Positions 29,837 through 39,000 of a stretch of 64,000 nt of DNA are shown piece by piece (positions within the stretch are counted from its first letter, which is position 1; each line of letters begins with the position of its first letter). This DNA is from Pseudomonas neuropathica (GTDB taxonomy: Bacteria > Pseudomonadota > Gammaproteobacteria > Pseudomonadales > Pseudomonadaceae). Location of the stretch: contig NZ_JACOPX010000003.1 in NCBI RefSeq assembly GCF_015461835.1, positions 1-64,000 on the forward strand, in the 5' to 3' direction. The position numbers and the translations under genes were made by a program. The notes under the pieces are model-generated. The model worked only from the letters and a program-made list of their open reading frames with translations, ran no database searches and was not told the origin of the DNA.

Positions 29837-30793
29837 TTATTTACGAGCGACAATCACCGCGCGCATCGGCGCCGGCAATCCTTCGATGGTTTTGCTGTGG
29901 TCCTCGGGATCAAGGAAGTCGCTCAGCGACTGATACTTCATCCACTCAGTCCCGCGCTGTTCTTCAACCGTGGTTGTGCTCACGTCCACGCAACGAATAT
30001 CGGTGAACCCGGCACGGCGCAGCCACAACTCCAGCGCCGGCACCGACGGCAGGAACCACACATTACGCATCTGCGCATAACGATCTTCCGGCACCAGCAC
30101 CTGATACTTGTCGCCTTCGACCACCAGCGTTTCCAGCACCAGTTCGCCGCCCTTGACCAGGCAATCCTTCAGCGCCAGCAAATGCTCGATCGGCGAGCGA
30201 CGGTGGTAGAACACGCCCATGGAAAATACCGTGTCGAAGCCTTCTAGGTTTGGCGGCAGGTCTTCGAACGGAAAGGGCAAGTGCCAGGCATTGGGTTCTG
30301 ACAGATAACGCTGCACGGCCTGGAACTGGCAGAAGAACAGCCAGTTCGGGTCAACACCGATCACACTGTTCGCGCCGGCACCGAGCATGCGCCACATGTA
30401 ATAACCGTTGCCACAACCGACATCGAGGATGCGTTTGCCCTTCAAGTCGAGGTGCGGAGAGACACGCGACCACTTCCAGTCCGAACGCCATTCGGTGTCG
30501 ACGTGCACCCCAAACAGATCAAACGGGCCTTTGCGCCAGGGCGACAGGCCCATCAGCGCGGTACGCATCTGCGCGCGGGTTTCCTCGTCGCAGTCGGTGT
30601 CGAGTTTCAGGCCGTTGAGCAGGTCGACTTCGCTCGGCTGGATTTTCGGCAGGGCATCCAGCGCACTTTGCCAGCGCTCCAGGTCGCCGTGACCTTTCTC
30701 CATTTTCTTGTCGAGTTGCGCTTGCAGGGTGTTGGCCCATTCGGCCAGCGGGGTGCCGGCCAGACGGCGGGCGAGGGGGGACAGATCAATCAT
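29837..30793 (-). CDS. cmoB: tRNA U34 carboxymethyltransferase CmoB
   Basis: Transfers the carboxymethyl group from carboxy-SAM to 5-hydroxyuridine at tRNA position 34, making cmo5U. It is a 318-residue Rossmann-fold enzyme with the binding motif [16 protein letters not shown] near residue 120, [10 protein letters not shown] and [16 protein letters not shown]. It overlaps the end of cmoA by 4 bases (ATGA), so the pair forms one translational unit. Confidence 0.96.
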   Translation of the reverse strand: MIDLSPLARRLAGTPLAEWANTLQAQLDKKMEKGHGDLERWQSALDALPKIQPSEVDLLNGLKLDTDCDEETRAQMRTALMGLSPWRKGPFDLFGVHVDTEWRSDWKWSRVSPHLDLKGKRILDVGCGNGYYMWRMLGAGANSVIGVDPNWLFFCQFQAVQRYLSEPNAWHLPFPFEDLPPNLEGFDTVFSMGVFYHRRSPIEHLLALKDCLVKGGELVLETLVVEGDKYQVLVPEDRYAQMRNVWFLPSVPALELWLRRAGFTDIRCVDVSTTTVEEQRGTEWMKYQSLSDFLDPEDHSKTIEGLPAPMRAVIVARK

Positions 30794-31533
30794 GGCAAGG
30801 CAATCAACGAGGCAAAGTTAAGACACTGGAACCACGGCACGACTTTCGAGAACCCGGCGGCCAGCAGGCGTTCGCGGTGTTCTTCGAGGCTGTCGGGCTT
30901 CATGACGTTTTCGATGGCGCTGCGCTTCTGGGCGATTTCCAGTTCGCTGTAGCCGTTGGCGCGTTTGAAGGCGACATGCAGATCGGTGAGCAGCGCGTGT
31001 TCTTCGGCATCGTTGAAGCGTAGCTTCTCCGAGAGTATCAGCGCGCCGCCCGGCAGCAGCGATTGGCGAATGCGCGAGAGCAACGCCGTGCGCTGATCGG
31101 GGGCGATGAATTGCAGGGTGAAGTTCAGCGCCACCACCGAAGCTGGCTGGAAATCGAGGGCGAGAATGTCACCTTCGATCACTTCGACCGGCAGCAACTC
31201 CTGGAACATCGAGTCCTGACCGTTGAGGTATTCGCGGCAGCGCTCAACCATCGCTGCCGAGTTATCCACAGCGATTACCCGGCAACCGTCGGTGCGCACG
31301 TGGCGACGCAGGGCTTGAGTGACAGCGCCCAAGGACGAGCCGAGGTCGTAGAGCACGCTGTTCGGCTGGGCGAACTGCGCGGCGAGCACGCCGAGGTTTT
31401 CGACGATGGTCGGGTAACCCGGCACCGAGCGCTTGATCATGTCCGGGAACACTCGCACCACGTCTTCATTGAAGGCGAAGTCAGGCACCTGGGCCAAAGG
31501 CTTGGCGAAAATACGATCGGGTTCTTTGCTCAC
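30790..31533 (-). CDS. cmoA: Carboxy-SAM synthase CmoA
   Basis: Makes carboxy-S-adenosylmethionine from SAM and prephenate for CmoB. The SAM motif is [30 protein letters not shown] and the end [14 protein letters not shown] fit the family. I use the GTG start at 31533 ([15 protein letters not shown] when initiated), which gives 247 residues, the usual length, and has GGAA upstream. The ATG 15 codons earlier lies inside a TAAAAT box (31568-31573) that is probably the promoter -10 element, so it is unlikely to be transcribed. Confidence 0.94.
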   Translation of the reverse strand: MSKEPDRIFAKPLAQVPDFAFNEDVVRVFPDMIKRSVPGYPTIVENLGVLAAQFAQPNSVLYDLGSSLGAVTQALRRHVRTDGCRVIAVDNSAAMVERCREYLNGQDSMFQELLPVEVIEGDILALDFQPASVVALNFTLQFIAPDQRTALLSRIRQSLLPGGALILSEKLRFNDAEEHALLTDLHVAFKRANGYSELEIAQKRSAIENVMKPDSLEEHRERLLAAGFSKVVPWFQCLNFASLIALP

Positions 31534-31627
31534 GGCGGTTCCGGCGGTGTCGGTGGAAAAGGCCGGCATTTTAGCCAAAGTGGCGCGGGGATGCTTGGGT
31601 TGTCTGATAAAGCGCTTTTTTTGCCAG

Positions 31628-31739
31628 TGATCGTTCCCACGCTCTGCGTGGGAATGCCGCCCCGGACGCTCTGCGTCCCTGCGTAAGTGACGCTGAGCGT
31701 CACAGGATGCATTCCCACGCGGAGCGTGGGAACGATCAG
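31628..31739. repeat. 112-bp palindromic repeat, TGATCGTTCCCACGC type
   Basis: Outer arms TGATCGTTCCCACGCTCTGC at the left end and GCGGAGCGTGGGAACGATCA at the right end are nearly perfect inverted copies. Two smaller palindromes lie between them (GGACGCTCTGCGTCC and GTGACGCTGAGCGTCAC). It sits between cmoA and the YhhN gene and provides the YhhN stop codon. Confidence 0.9.
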
Positions 31740-32374
31740 ATCCGTTTAGTCTGGGAGAAAGCGGAGGCGGCGATGCCCCATTGGCCCAGCCAGTAGCTGA
31801 GGATGATGACGTAAGGGGCGGCGTGGAAAGGGGCGACGAAACGGTCGATACCGATCACGCTGTCAGAGAACACGAATGCCACTGCACCACCGGCCGCCAG
31901 CAACGCCGAGCGTTTCGGCACATCGGTGCCGAGACGAGCAAGCGCGCGCCAGAGCATCGCGCTGATCGCCGTGGCATAGACAACCACCGGCACCAGCAAC
32001 GGACCTAAGCCGCTGGAAATCAGAAGTCCCAGCAATACCGCGCCAACTCCGAGGGCGAGCACCAACGGCAACACCGCCAGACGCTTGCAGTCACTCAGAT
32101 AAGCTTTCAGATAAGCCAGATGCGCAACCAGAAACGCACCGAGGCCGAATACAAACAGGTCCCCCGGCCACGCCAGCAACACATCACCGAGCAGCGAGAA
32201 AATCAGACCCAGACTGATCCAGCGCCGATAGTCGCTGGGCGGCGCATCGTGCAACCAGCCGAGCAGCGCCAGCACCGGCAACGGTTTGACCAACAGACAC
32301 AGTAACGCCGCGTGGGTGCTGACACCGTAGAGAAACGTCACCGCGCCCATCAGCGCCAGAATCAGCCAGCCCAC
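31736..32374 (-). CDS. YhhN-family membrane protein (lysoplasmalogenase-like)
   Basis: A 212-residue integral membrane protein with about eight hydrophobic helices, of the YhhN/TMEM86 family; eukaryotic TMEM86B hydrolyses lysoplasmalogens, but the bacterial substrate is unclear. Family features are [33 protein letters not shown] and a late [14 protein letters not shown] with conserved Asp residues. The TGA stop is part of the adjacent 112-bp repeat. The chagasin-like lipoprotein gene ends 2 bases before its start, so the two are likely co-transcribed. Confidence 0.88.
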   Translation of the reverse strand: MGWLILALMGAVTFLYGVSTHAALLCLLVKPLPVLALLGWLHDAPPSDYRRWISLGLIFSLLGDVLLAWPGDLFVFGLGAFLVAHLAYLKAYLSDCKRLAVLPLVLALGVGAVLLGLLISSGLGPLLVPVVVYATAISAMLWRALARLGTDVPKRSALLAAGGAVAFVFSDSVIGIDRFVAPFHAAPYVIILSYWLGQWGIAASAFSQTKRI

Positions 32375-32376
32375 GA

Positions 32377-32769
32377 TCAGTTCACCGAAATGGCGCAGTC
32401 AAAGGTTTCCACCGGGAGTACTTCCGGTGCCCATGGCTGTTGCGAAGTCAGGCGCAGGCGGCCGGTGCCGGGGGCAAAGGCCTGGAAGCGCCAAGTGGAA
32501 ATCCCGGCCGCGCCGACCACGCCAGCATCTTCCGGATTGCTGTAAACCTCGGGGCTGAGGGCGCGCAACACACCGCCGGCGGAATCCTGAATGGCCCAGC
32601 GATAACCGGTGGTCGGGTTGCTTGGCAGTGTGATGATCAGGTTTTGCCCATTGGTGAGTTTCACGGGGCATTCGCTTTGTTTTTCCACGGTCACGTTGTG
32701 TTTCGGTTGCGTGGCGCAAGCGGCCAGCAACGAGAGGGCGATGGGAAGAAACAGGCGAGTGGGGGACAT
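32377..32769 (-). CDS. Chagasin-like (I42 family) protease inhibitor lipoprotein
   Basis: A 130-residue precursor. The N-terminus has a lipoprotein signal with lipobox LLAACATQ (Cys near residue 19). The mature part is an Ig-like domain with the chagasin/I42 signature SNPTTGYRWAI, followed by later loops GAAGISTWRF and the end VETFDCAISVN. Such proteins inhibit papain-type cysteine proteases and would sit in the envelope here. The start at 32769 was chosen because the upstream frame lacks a signal peptide start. Confidence 0.85.
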   Translation of the reverse strand: MSPTRLFLPIALSLLAACATQPKHNVTVEKQSECPVKLTNGQNLIITLPSNPTTGYRWAIQDSAGGVLRALSPEVYSNPEDAGVVGAAGISTWRFQAFAPGTGRLRLTSQQPWAPEVLPVETFDCAISVN

Positions 32770-32890
32770 AGGGTCAGCGGCTCCGGGCGTTAACGACGAA
32801 CGTCGAGCATAACTGAAGATGAGACAAAGTGTGACCAAAGCCGCGCAGGCTAAAGCTACGCGGCGACGTTAGTGTGAGTCTGGGGCGCCG

Positions 32891-33268
32891 TTATTCGCTA
32901 ACGTCGAGTTCGACCTTGATAGGATCAGTATGGCCGTGAAAATAAAGATCAAAGTTAATTCGATATTTCCGGTTGGTGTTGTCTAGATGGGAGTTGAAGG
33001 TTCCCTTATTGGCGTATTGTGTTCCATTTCTGTTGAGGTAGAAAACCTCTCGTAGTTTTTCACCCCTCTTGAATTCGTGCTCGCCGTTAGGCGTTGACGA
33101 GTCAATTGTAAGGTCGATTGCTTCTCCATTTGGAAAGCCCAGTTCTTTAGAGCCTTGAATTGTTATGTATGTTTCACCGTGCTCTATCGTGATGCGTTCG
33201 GTTTCGAATAGCTTGTTGCCGTTCTGTGTTGCAATGAAATAACCGGAAGCCTCCAATAGCTCTGACAT
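32891..33268 (-). CDS. Small AT-rich orphan gene, function unknown (orphan 1)
   Basis: A 125-residue protein, acidic, with alternating hydrophobic and polar residues suggesting a beta-sandwich (ERITIEHGETYITIQGSK, YRINFDLYFHGHTDPIKVEL). No signal peptide, membrane segment or cysteine. GC is clearly lower than in the neighbours, suggesting recent acquisition. AGGGGATCC gives a ribosome binding site before the ATG. The roughly 100-bp upstream region is similar to that of the orphan at 42014 and carries a CTGT-N8-ACAG palindrome. I do not recognise the family. Confidence 0.75.
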   Translation of the reverse strand: MSELLEASGYFIATQNGNKLFETERITIEHGETYITIQGSKELGFPNGEAIDLTIDSSTPNGEHEFKRGEKLREVFYLNRNGTQYANKGTFNSHLDNTNRKYRINFDLYFHGHTDPIKVELDVSE

Positions 33269-33331
33269 GATGGATCCCCTGAATCAGAAAATTCGAGAGG
33301 GAAGTTTGAGGGGAGATGTAGTGACGGGCTA

Positions 33332-33347
33332 CTGTAAGAGTTGACAG
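33332..33347. promoter_or_regulatory. LexA-like palindrome CTGT-N8-ACAG, site 1
   Basis: CTGTAAGAGTTGACAG, 64 bases before the orphan 1 start codon. It matches the CTGT..ACAG core and 16-bp length of LexA boxes, though the inner bases are not the TATATATA of strong sites. Confidence 0.45.
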
Positions 33348-33399
33348 GTTTTTATCGTTTCTTGCGATAACGTTCATTTTTTTTGTTATATAGAAAACA

Positions 33400-33425
33400 G
33401 GGCATTGTCGCTTGAGACAATGCCC
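33400..33425 (-). terminator. Terminator downstream of asrA
   Basis: Stem GGGCATTGTC / GACAATGCCC (33400-33409 and 33416-33425) with a 6-base loop. TGTTTTCT follows on the minus strand. It lies 14 bases beyond the stop codon of the Lon-type protease gene. Confidence 0.88.
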
Positions 33426-33438
33426 TTGTTGCACCGTG

Positions 33439-35856
33439 TTAGAACAATATTTTCGCCACATCCGCAAACTTCTTCGCAAAATGCACAGTAATCCCTTCCT
33501 TAAGATAATCCGGCAATTCCTCGAAGTTGCCCCGGTTCGGTTCCGGCAGAATCAGCTCGAAAATCTTCTGCCGCCGCGCCGCGATCACCTTCTCGCGCAC
33601 CCCGCCGATCGGCAGCACATGCCCGGTCAGGGTCAGTTCGCCGGTCATCGCCACGCCTTTCTTCGGCGGTTGATTGCGTGCGAGGGAGAGCAGGGCGCTG
33701 GCCATGGTCACGCCGGCGCTCGGGCCGTCTTTCGGCGTTGCACCCTCGGGGACGTGCAGGTGAACGAAGGCTTCGTCGAAGAACTTCGCGTCACCGCCGA
33801 ACTGTTTCAGGTGCGAACTGACGTAGCTGTAGGCGATCTCCGCCGATTCCTTCATCACATCGCCCAGTTGCCCGGTAAGTTTGAAGCCACGGTTAAGCGT
33901 GTGAATCCGCGTGGCTTCGATCGGCAACGTGGCGCCGCCCATGCTGGTCCAGGCCAGGCCAGTAATGACACCGGTGCCGGACAGCACTTGCTCGTTGCGG
34001 AACACCGGATGACCGAGTGACGCTTCGAGGTCTTTCGGGCCGAGCTTGATCACCGCTTTCGGGTCATCAATAAGCTTCATCACCGCTTTGCGCACCAGTT
34101 TGCCCATTTGTTTTTCCAACTGGCGCACGCCGGCTTCACGGGCGTAACCGTCGATCAAGGCTTTGAGCGCGCTGTCGCTGATGCTCAGGCTGCCCTTGGA
34201 CACGCCGGCCTTGTCCAGCAATTTCGGCCACAGGTGACGCTTGGCGATGGCGACTTTCTCTTCAGTGATGTAGCCCGACAGGCGAATCACTTCCATCCGG
34301 TCCAGCAGTGGGCCGGGGATCGAATCGAGGGTGTTGGCGGTGCAGACGAACAGGACTTTCGACAGGTCCATGCGCAGGTCGAGGTAGTGGTCGAGGAATT
34401 CGACGTTCTGCTCCGGGTCGAGGGTTTCCAGCAGCGCCGAGGCCGGGTCGCCCTGGTAGCTCTGGCCCATCTTGTCGATCTCGTCGAGCATGATCACCGG
34501 GTTCATCACCTCGACGTCTTTCAACGCCTGCACCAGTTTGCCCGGCTGCGCGCCGATGTAGGTGCGACGGTGGCCCTTGATCTCGGCTTCGTCGCGCATA
34601 CCGCCGAGGCTGAAGCGGTAGAACGGCCGGCCGAGGGATTCGGCGATGGATTTACCAACGCTGGTTTTACCCACGCCCGGCGGGCCGACCAGCAACACGA
34701 TGGAACCGCTGATTTCGCCTTTATAAGCACCGACGGCGAGGAATTCGAGGATGCGATCCTTGATGTCGTCGAGGCCGGCGTGGTGTTTGTCGAGGACTTT
34801 GCGCGCGTGCTTGAGGTCGAGTTTGTCGTCGCCGTAGACGCCCCACGGCACCGAGGTCGCCCAGTCGAGGTAGTTGCGGGTCACCGCGTACTCGGGCGAA
34901 CCGGTCTCGAGGATCGACAGTTTGTTCATTTCTTCTTCGAGGCGTTTCTGCACCTGCGCCGGCAGGACTTTGCCTTCCAGACGTTGCTCGAACTGTTCAA
35001 GGTCGGCGCTGCGGTCGTCCTTGGTCAGGCCGAGTTCCTGCTGGATGACCTTGAGTTGCTCTTTAAGGAAGAACTCGCGCTGATGCTCGCCGATCTTGCG
35101 ATTAACTTCCGCCGAAATCTCTTTTTGCAAGCGCGCGACTTCGACTTCCTTGCGCAGCATCGGCAGGACTTTTTCCATGCGCTTGAGCATCGGCACGCAG
35201 TCGAGCACTTCTTGCAGTTCGGGGCCGGTGGCCGAGGTCAGCGCGGCGGCGAAGTCGGTCAGCGGCGACGGGTCGTTGGGGCTGAAGCGGTTGAGGTAGT
35301 TTTTCAGCTCTTCGCTGTACAGCGGGTTGAGCGGCAGCAGTTCCTTGATCGCGTTGATCAGCGCCATGCCGTAAGCCTTGACCTCGTCGGTCGGCTCGGT
35401 GGGCTGGTGCGGGTATTCGACCTCCACCAGATACGGCGGGCGGTGGTGTTTCAGCCAGGTCTTGATGCGCACACGGCTCAGGCCTTGGGCGACGAATTGC
35501 AGTTTGCCGTTCTCGCGGCTGGCGTGGTGGACTTTGACCAGGGTGCCGTATTGCGGCAGGGCGCCGGTGTCGAAGTGGCGCGGGTCTTCCTGGGGCGTGT
35601 CCATGAAGAACAGGGCCAGGGAATGGTGTTCGGATTTGCTGACCAGTTCGAGGGTTTCAGCCCAGGGCTCTTCGTTGACGATGACTGGCAGGACTTGCGC
35701 CGGGAAGAACGGGCGATTGTGGATCGGGATGATGTAGACCTTGTCCGGCAGGTTCTGGCCGGGCAGGGCGAGGCCTTTGCCGCTGGAGGTGTGTTCGATG
35801 TGTTCGGCTTCGGTGTAGTCGTCGGGGTTTTCCGGGAATTCTTGCTGGTCGCTCAT
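33439..35856 (-). CDS. asrA: Second Lon-type ATP-dependent protease (AsrA-like)
   Basis: An 805-residue cytoplasmic Lon-family protease. N-terminal substrate domain (VYIIPIHNRPFFPAQVLP), AAA+ module with Walker A LVGPPGVGKTS and Walker B VIMLDEIDKMG, and a C-terminal Ser-Lys protease domain with PKDGPSAGVTMASALL (Ser) and GGVREKVIAARR (Lys). It resembles the P. aeruginosa protease AsrA, which modulates the heat-shock and aminoglycoside response, rather than the main Lon, from which it differs at the N-terminus. The start at 35856 (MSDQQEFPENPDD) has AGGTG upstream. A terminator follows. Confidence 0.92.
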   Translation of the reverse strand: MSDQQEFPENPDDYTEAEHIEHTSSGKGLALPGQNLPDKVYIIPIHNRPFFPAQVLPVIVNEEPWAETLELVSKSEHHSLALFFMDTPQEDPRHFDTGALPQYGTLVKVHHASRENGKLQFVAQGLSRVRIKTWLKHHRPPYLVEVEYPHQPTEPTDEVKAYGMALINAIKELLPLNPLYSEELKNYLNRFSPNDPSPLTDFAAALTSATGPELQEVLDCVPMLKRMEKVLPMLRKEVEVARLQKEISAEVNRKIGEHQREFFLKEQLKVIQQELGLTKDDRSADLEQFEQRLEGKVLPAQVQKRLEEEMNKLSILETGSPEYAVTRNYLDWATSVPWGVYGDDKLDLKHARKVLDKHHAGLDDIKDRILEFLAVGAYKGEISGSIVLLVGPPGVGKTSVGKSIAESLGRPFYRFSLGGMRDEAEIKGHRRTYIGAQPGKLVQALKDVEVMNPVIMLDEIDKMGQSYQGDPASALLETLDPEQNVEFLDHYLDLRMDLSKVLFVCTANTLDSIPGPLLDRMEVIRLSGYITEEKVAIAKRHLWPKLLDKAGVSKGSLSISDSALKALIDGYAREAGVRQLEKQMGKLVRKAVMKLIDDPKAVIKLGPKDLEASLGHPVFRNEQVLSGTGVITGLAWTSMGGATLPIEATRIHTLNRGFKLTGQLGDVMKESAEIAYSYVSSHLKQFGGDAKFFDEAFVHLHVPEGATPKDGPSAGVTMASALLSLARNQPPKKGVAMTGELTLTGHVLPIGGVREKVIAARRQKIFELILPEPNRGNFEELPDYLKEGITVHFAKKFADVAKILF

Positions 35857-36021
35857 GGGGCACCTGCGCAATGGGGTATGGGTCTTAGATGGGGCAGGCC
35901 TTGGGTGGTTTCAATGGGGGGCGATGTTTCTGCGTGTGTGTTCAGGGTTTTGACAGGGTTTCTCTACACTGGGCGATCTTCGTTTTGCATCTGAACGCCA
36001 CCTGAAAAACGCCGGGCCATA

Positions 36022-36055
36022 AACAACCACCGGGCCGTCAAGCCCGGTGGTTGTT
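36022..36055 (-). terminator. Terminator downstream of toxin C
   Basis: Perfect 14-bp stem AACAACCACCGGGC / GCCCGGTGGTTGTT (36022-36035 and 36042-36055) with a 6-base loop, followed by TTTATGG on the minus strand. It lies 27 bases beyond the toxin C stop codon. Confidence 0.85.
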
Positions 36056-36081
36056 GGCAATGCGCAGGTCAGACCTGACGG

Positions 36082-39000
36082 TTATTTCACCTCGGTCAAT
36101 TTCAGATCACTGACCAGCATATCGATCAAGGTCCCCAGGTATTTGAAACGCTCCTCTTTTTTCTCCCAGCGATCAATGAAAAACAAGCCGTGGTCATCGA
36201 CCTGAATCGGTGTCTCAACGATGTCGCCGGACCTGGATTGATGCACCAGGCGCAGCTCGCCCGTATCCGTATTTTCGATCATGAACATCCCGGACCGGGT
36301 CAGTTTGCTGCGCTCGACGGCCGACGTCAGGGCTGGTTTTTTCTTTCCGGCGACGGCCACTTCCAGCAGGAAATCGCTGCGCAAGGCCCGGCTATTGGTT
36401 CCGCGCTCGCTGGCCACCGCTCTCCAGGTCCCGCGATGGATATCTCTGGCCAGTTCCGGAGCGCTGTCGCGTACGTGGAGACTGACCGCCGAGAGGGTAT
36501 CCGCCAGACCCGGCACACCCAGGTTGTAGTTAGTGTGGGCATTGCCGATGAAGGCCACCCACTTATGTGGTCCGTGTGCCAGTTGGTCGGCTTCAATCAC
36601 TTGGGTGGCGAAATAGCTGAACATCTCGTTTCGCGAGATATCTTCGTTAAACACACCCTTTAGGTGGTAAGACGCCGTGCAATCCAGGGCCCTGATACGG
36701 ACTTTGTACTTGGCCGCCGCCTGGAGGACCTCTGTGTAGGTATCGTTACCGTTATAGGTCGGCATTTGGCCACGGTCCTGAACGAGCAGGTAATTCTTCA
36801 GTCTGTCCGGCATGCGCTGTGTCCGAAAAAAAGTATCCAGATCGGCCTGGTGCAAATCGGTGAACAGATGTTCCACGTAGAGCGTGTCATACCCGGCTTG
36901 CTTGAGCGCCTTCATGTACTTTTTCAGCAGCGCTTTGCTCGATACGTGGCTATGGGCCTCGCCGATCAGCAGGTTCAAGCGTCCGTCGGCCAGCCGCTGC
37001 AAAAACGCCTCGAACGTGGTGTCTGAGGTGAGCGTCGGCAGCGTGGCCGCTTCGGGGGGCGTGTACTGAGTAAATGCGTCCCTGGCCTTTTTCTCCAGAC
37101 GTTTGCGGTTGGCGATGAACGCATCGTGCGCCTGTTGTTCTTTCGGTACGGTCGGGGTATAGCGTGAGTCCATGGCGTAGGGTTGATGCAACATTTGCGC
37201 AATATCGTCGCGCATCGAGGGCGGGATATCGTACTCGCTGAAATGCTCGACAACGGGGGCAATCGCTGCCGGCCTGGAGACGGGCTGAGGCGCCTTGTAC
37301 GCCGTCGGCCACTGCACGCGATAATCGCCCTTGGCGGCCGAATCCCCGGCGATTGCTCCGGCTGAATCGAGGCTGATGCGTGCCGCCTGATCCTGTGCGA
37401 CATCTTCCACGCGCACGGCGACAGCCGCGTGCAGGTCGGCCAGTCCGGGGGTGTTGTCGAAGGTGCACATGCGTGATTGTTCGGTGAGGATCACCCAGCG
37501 CTCTTCAGACGCGTCGGAGATATCGGCGGCCAGCGTCTTGTGCGAATAGAAATTCCTCAGGCTGTTGCTGCGAGGGGTCAATGGCGAGACGTCGTCCAGT
37601 ACCAGAGCGCCTTCCAGTTTGTAGCTGGTCGAAGCATCCAGCGCATGGATTTTCAAGCCCTTTTCGCGAGCGGTACGCACCAGTGCCAGGTAAGAGAATG
37701 GCGCGTCCTTCTCATGGCCCAGCGCACGGTCGACGGCTTCAAGATGTTTTTTGATGTGTCTCCATGATTTTCCCTTGTTCATTTTTTCCAGCTTGGCGTT
37801 GAAGACATCCGCTGCCAGGTATTCCACGTAAAGTCGCTTGAAGCCACTTTCAACGAGGGTGTCCAGATGATTGATCAGCAGTTGTTTGCTGGCGATCGAA
37901 CCAGGCTGGGCGCCGATCACCAGATTCTTCCCTTTGACCGCGTCACTGGCGATCAACTGTTTAAATGACAAGTCGTCGGCGATCGGCGGGACTTCGGCGC
38001 GGGCTGGCAGCGCGGCAAGGTCAGCGAAATGCGCCGCGGCGTCTGTGCTGAGCTTTTCGACCTGCTTCAGGTAAGCGGTGCGTGTCGAGGCGAGATTTTC
38101 CACGACCCCGACAAGGATCAAGTGGGGATCGGTGCCCATGTAGTCTTGACTGCTGATGAGGATGGTTTCCCGGGTTTGCGGATTCATCACCGCTTCGATG
38201 CGCTGGCGGTACTTGGGCTCGACGCCATAGATCTTGTGCGGACCGTCTGGCTCTGGCACGGCCTCGTACTTCGGCGCACCGCCGGGCACGCCTGCGCGCA
38301 CCATCACCCCATCGGCATTGCGCACGGCGAGAATGCCGCTCGAGAGGGGATCGCCGAACTCCGGATTGTTCAGATAGAGCACATGACGACCGATTGAGTC
38401 GGCATTTTCCCGGATGTAGTACACCTGGCCTCTGAAAATCACCGCACTCATTTCATCCCGTTCGGGGCCGGATGACACTTGATCGATCACGGCCATTGCA
38501 TTCTGTTGTTCGTTGCGGGCGCTGGCGATGCTCTGTCGCAAAGGCCGGCGCGCGAGTTTCAGTGAACGCAGCGTCGGACGCAGGTCGGTCAGCACCGCAC
38601 CGGCACTGTTGAACAGATAGCCGAGCAGATGCTGGAAGGCTTCGCCGTGGTCACCCTGACGGTACGCATGCAGGGCGAGCATGGCGTCCTTGAAAGCCAG
38701 TAACAGGCCGGTGCTCAGGCTCAGCAGCGGGAACGGCGCCGTGGCAATGGCGGCGATCCATTCGACACTGGTCCAGACCAGACCGGCGATCATCTCGGCA
38801 CGGCTGGTGGTGGTGGCGTTAACGTCGTCGATACGACGTTGCAGCCTCATGTCGTAAAGGACGGTGCGCAGATCACTGACCGCCGCGACCGCGCGGGTCG
38901 AGTCGTAACGTGCAGGGCTGGGTGTGGTTTTATTGAGGTCTTTGGGCAACCCTTTCTTGATATTTTCAAGGTGCGTGCGAACCCGGGTCCGGGCGCTGAC

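Noticed and set aside
34108..35994. 628-codon plus-strand ORF opposite asrA
   Set aside because: Shadow of the Lon-type protease gene; Phe/Val/Glu-rich and without domain features.
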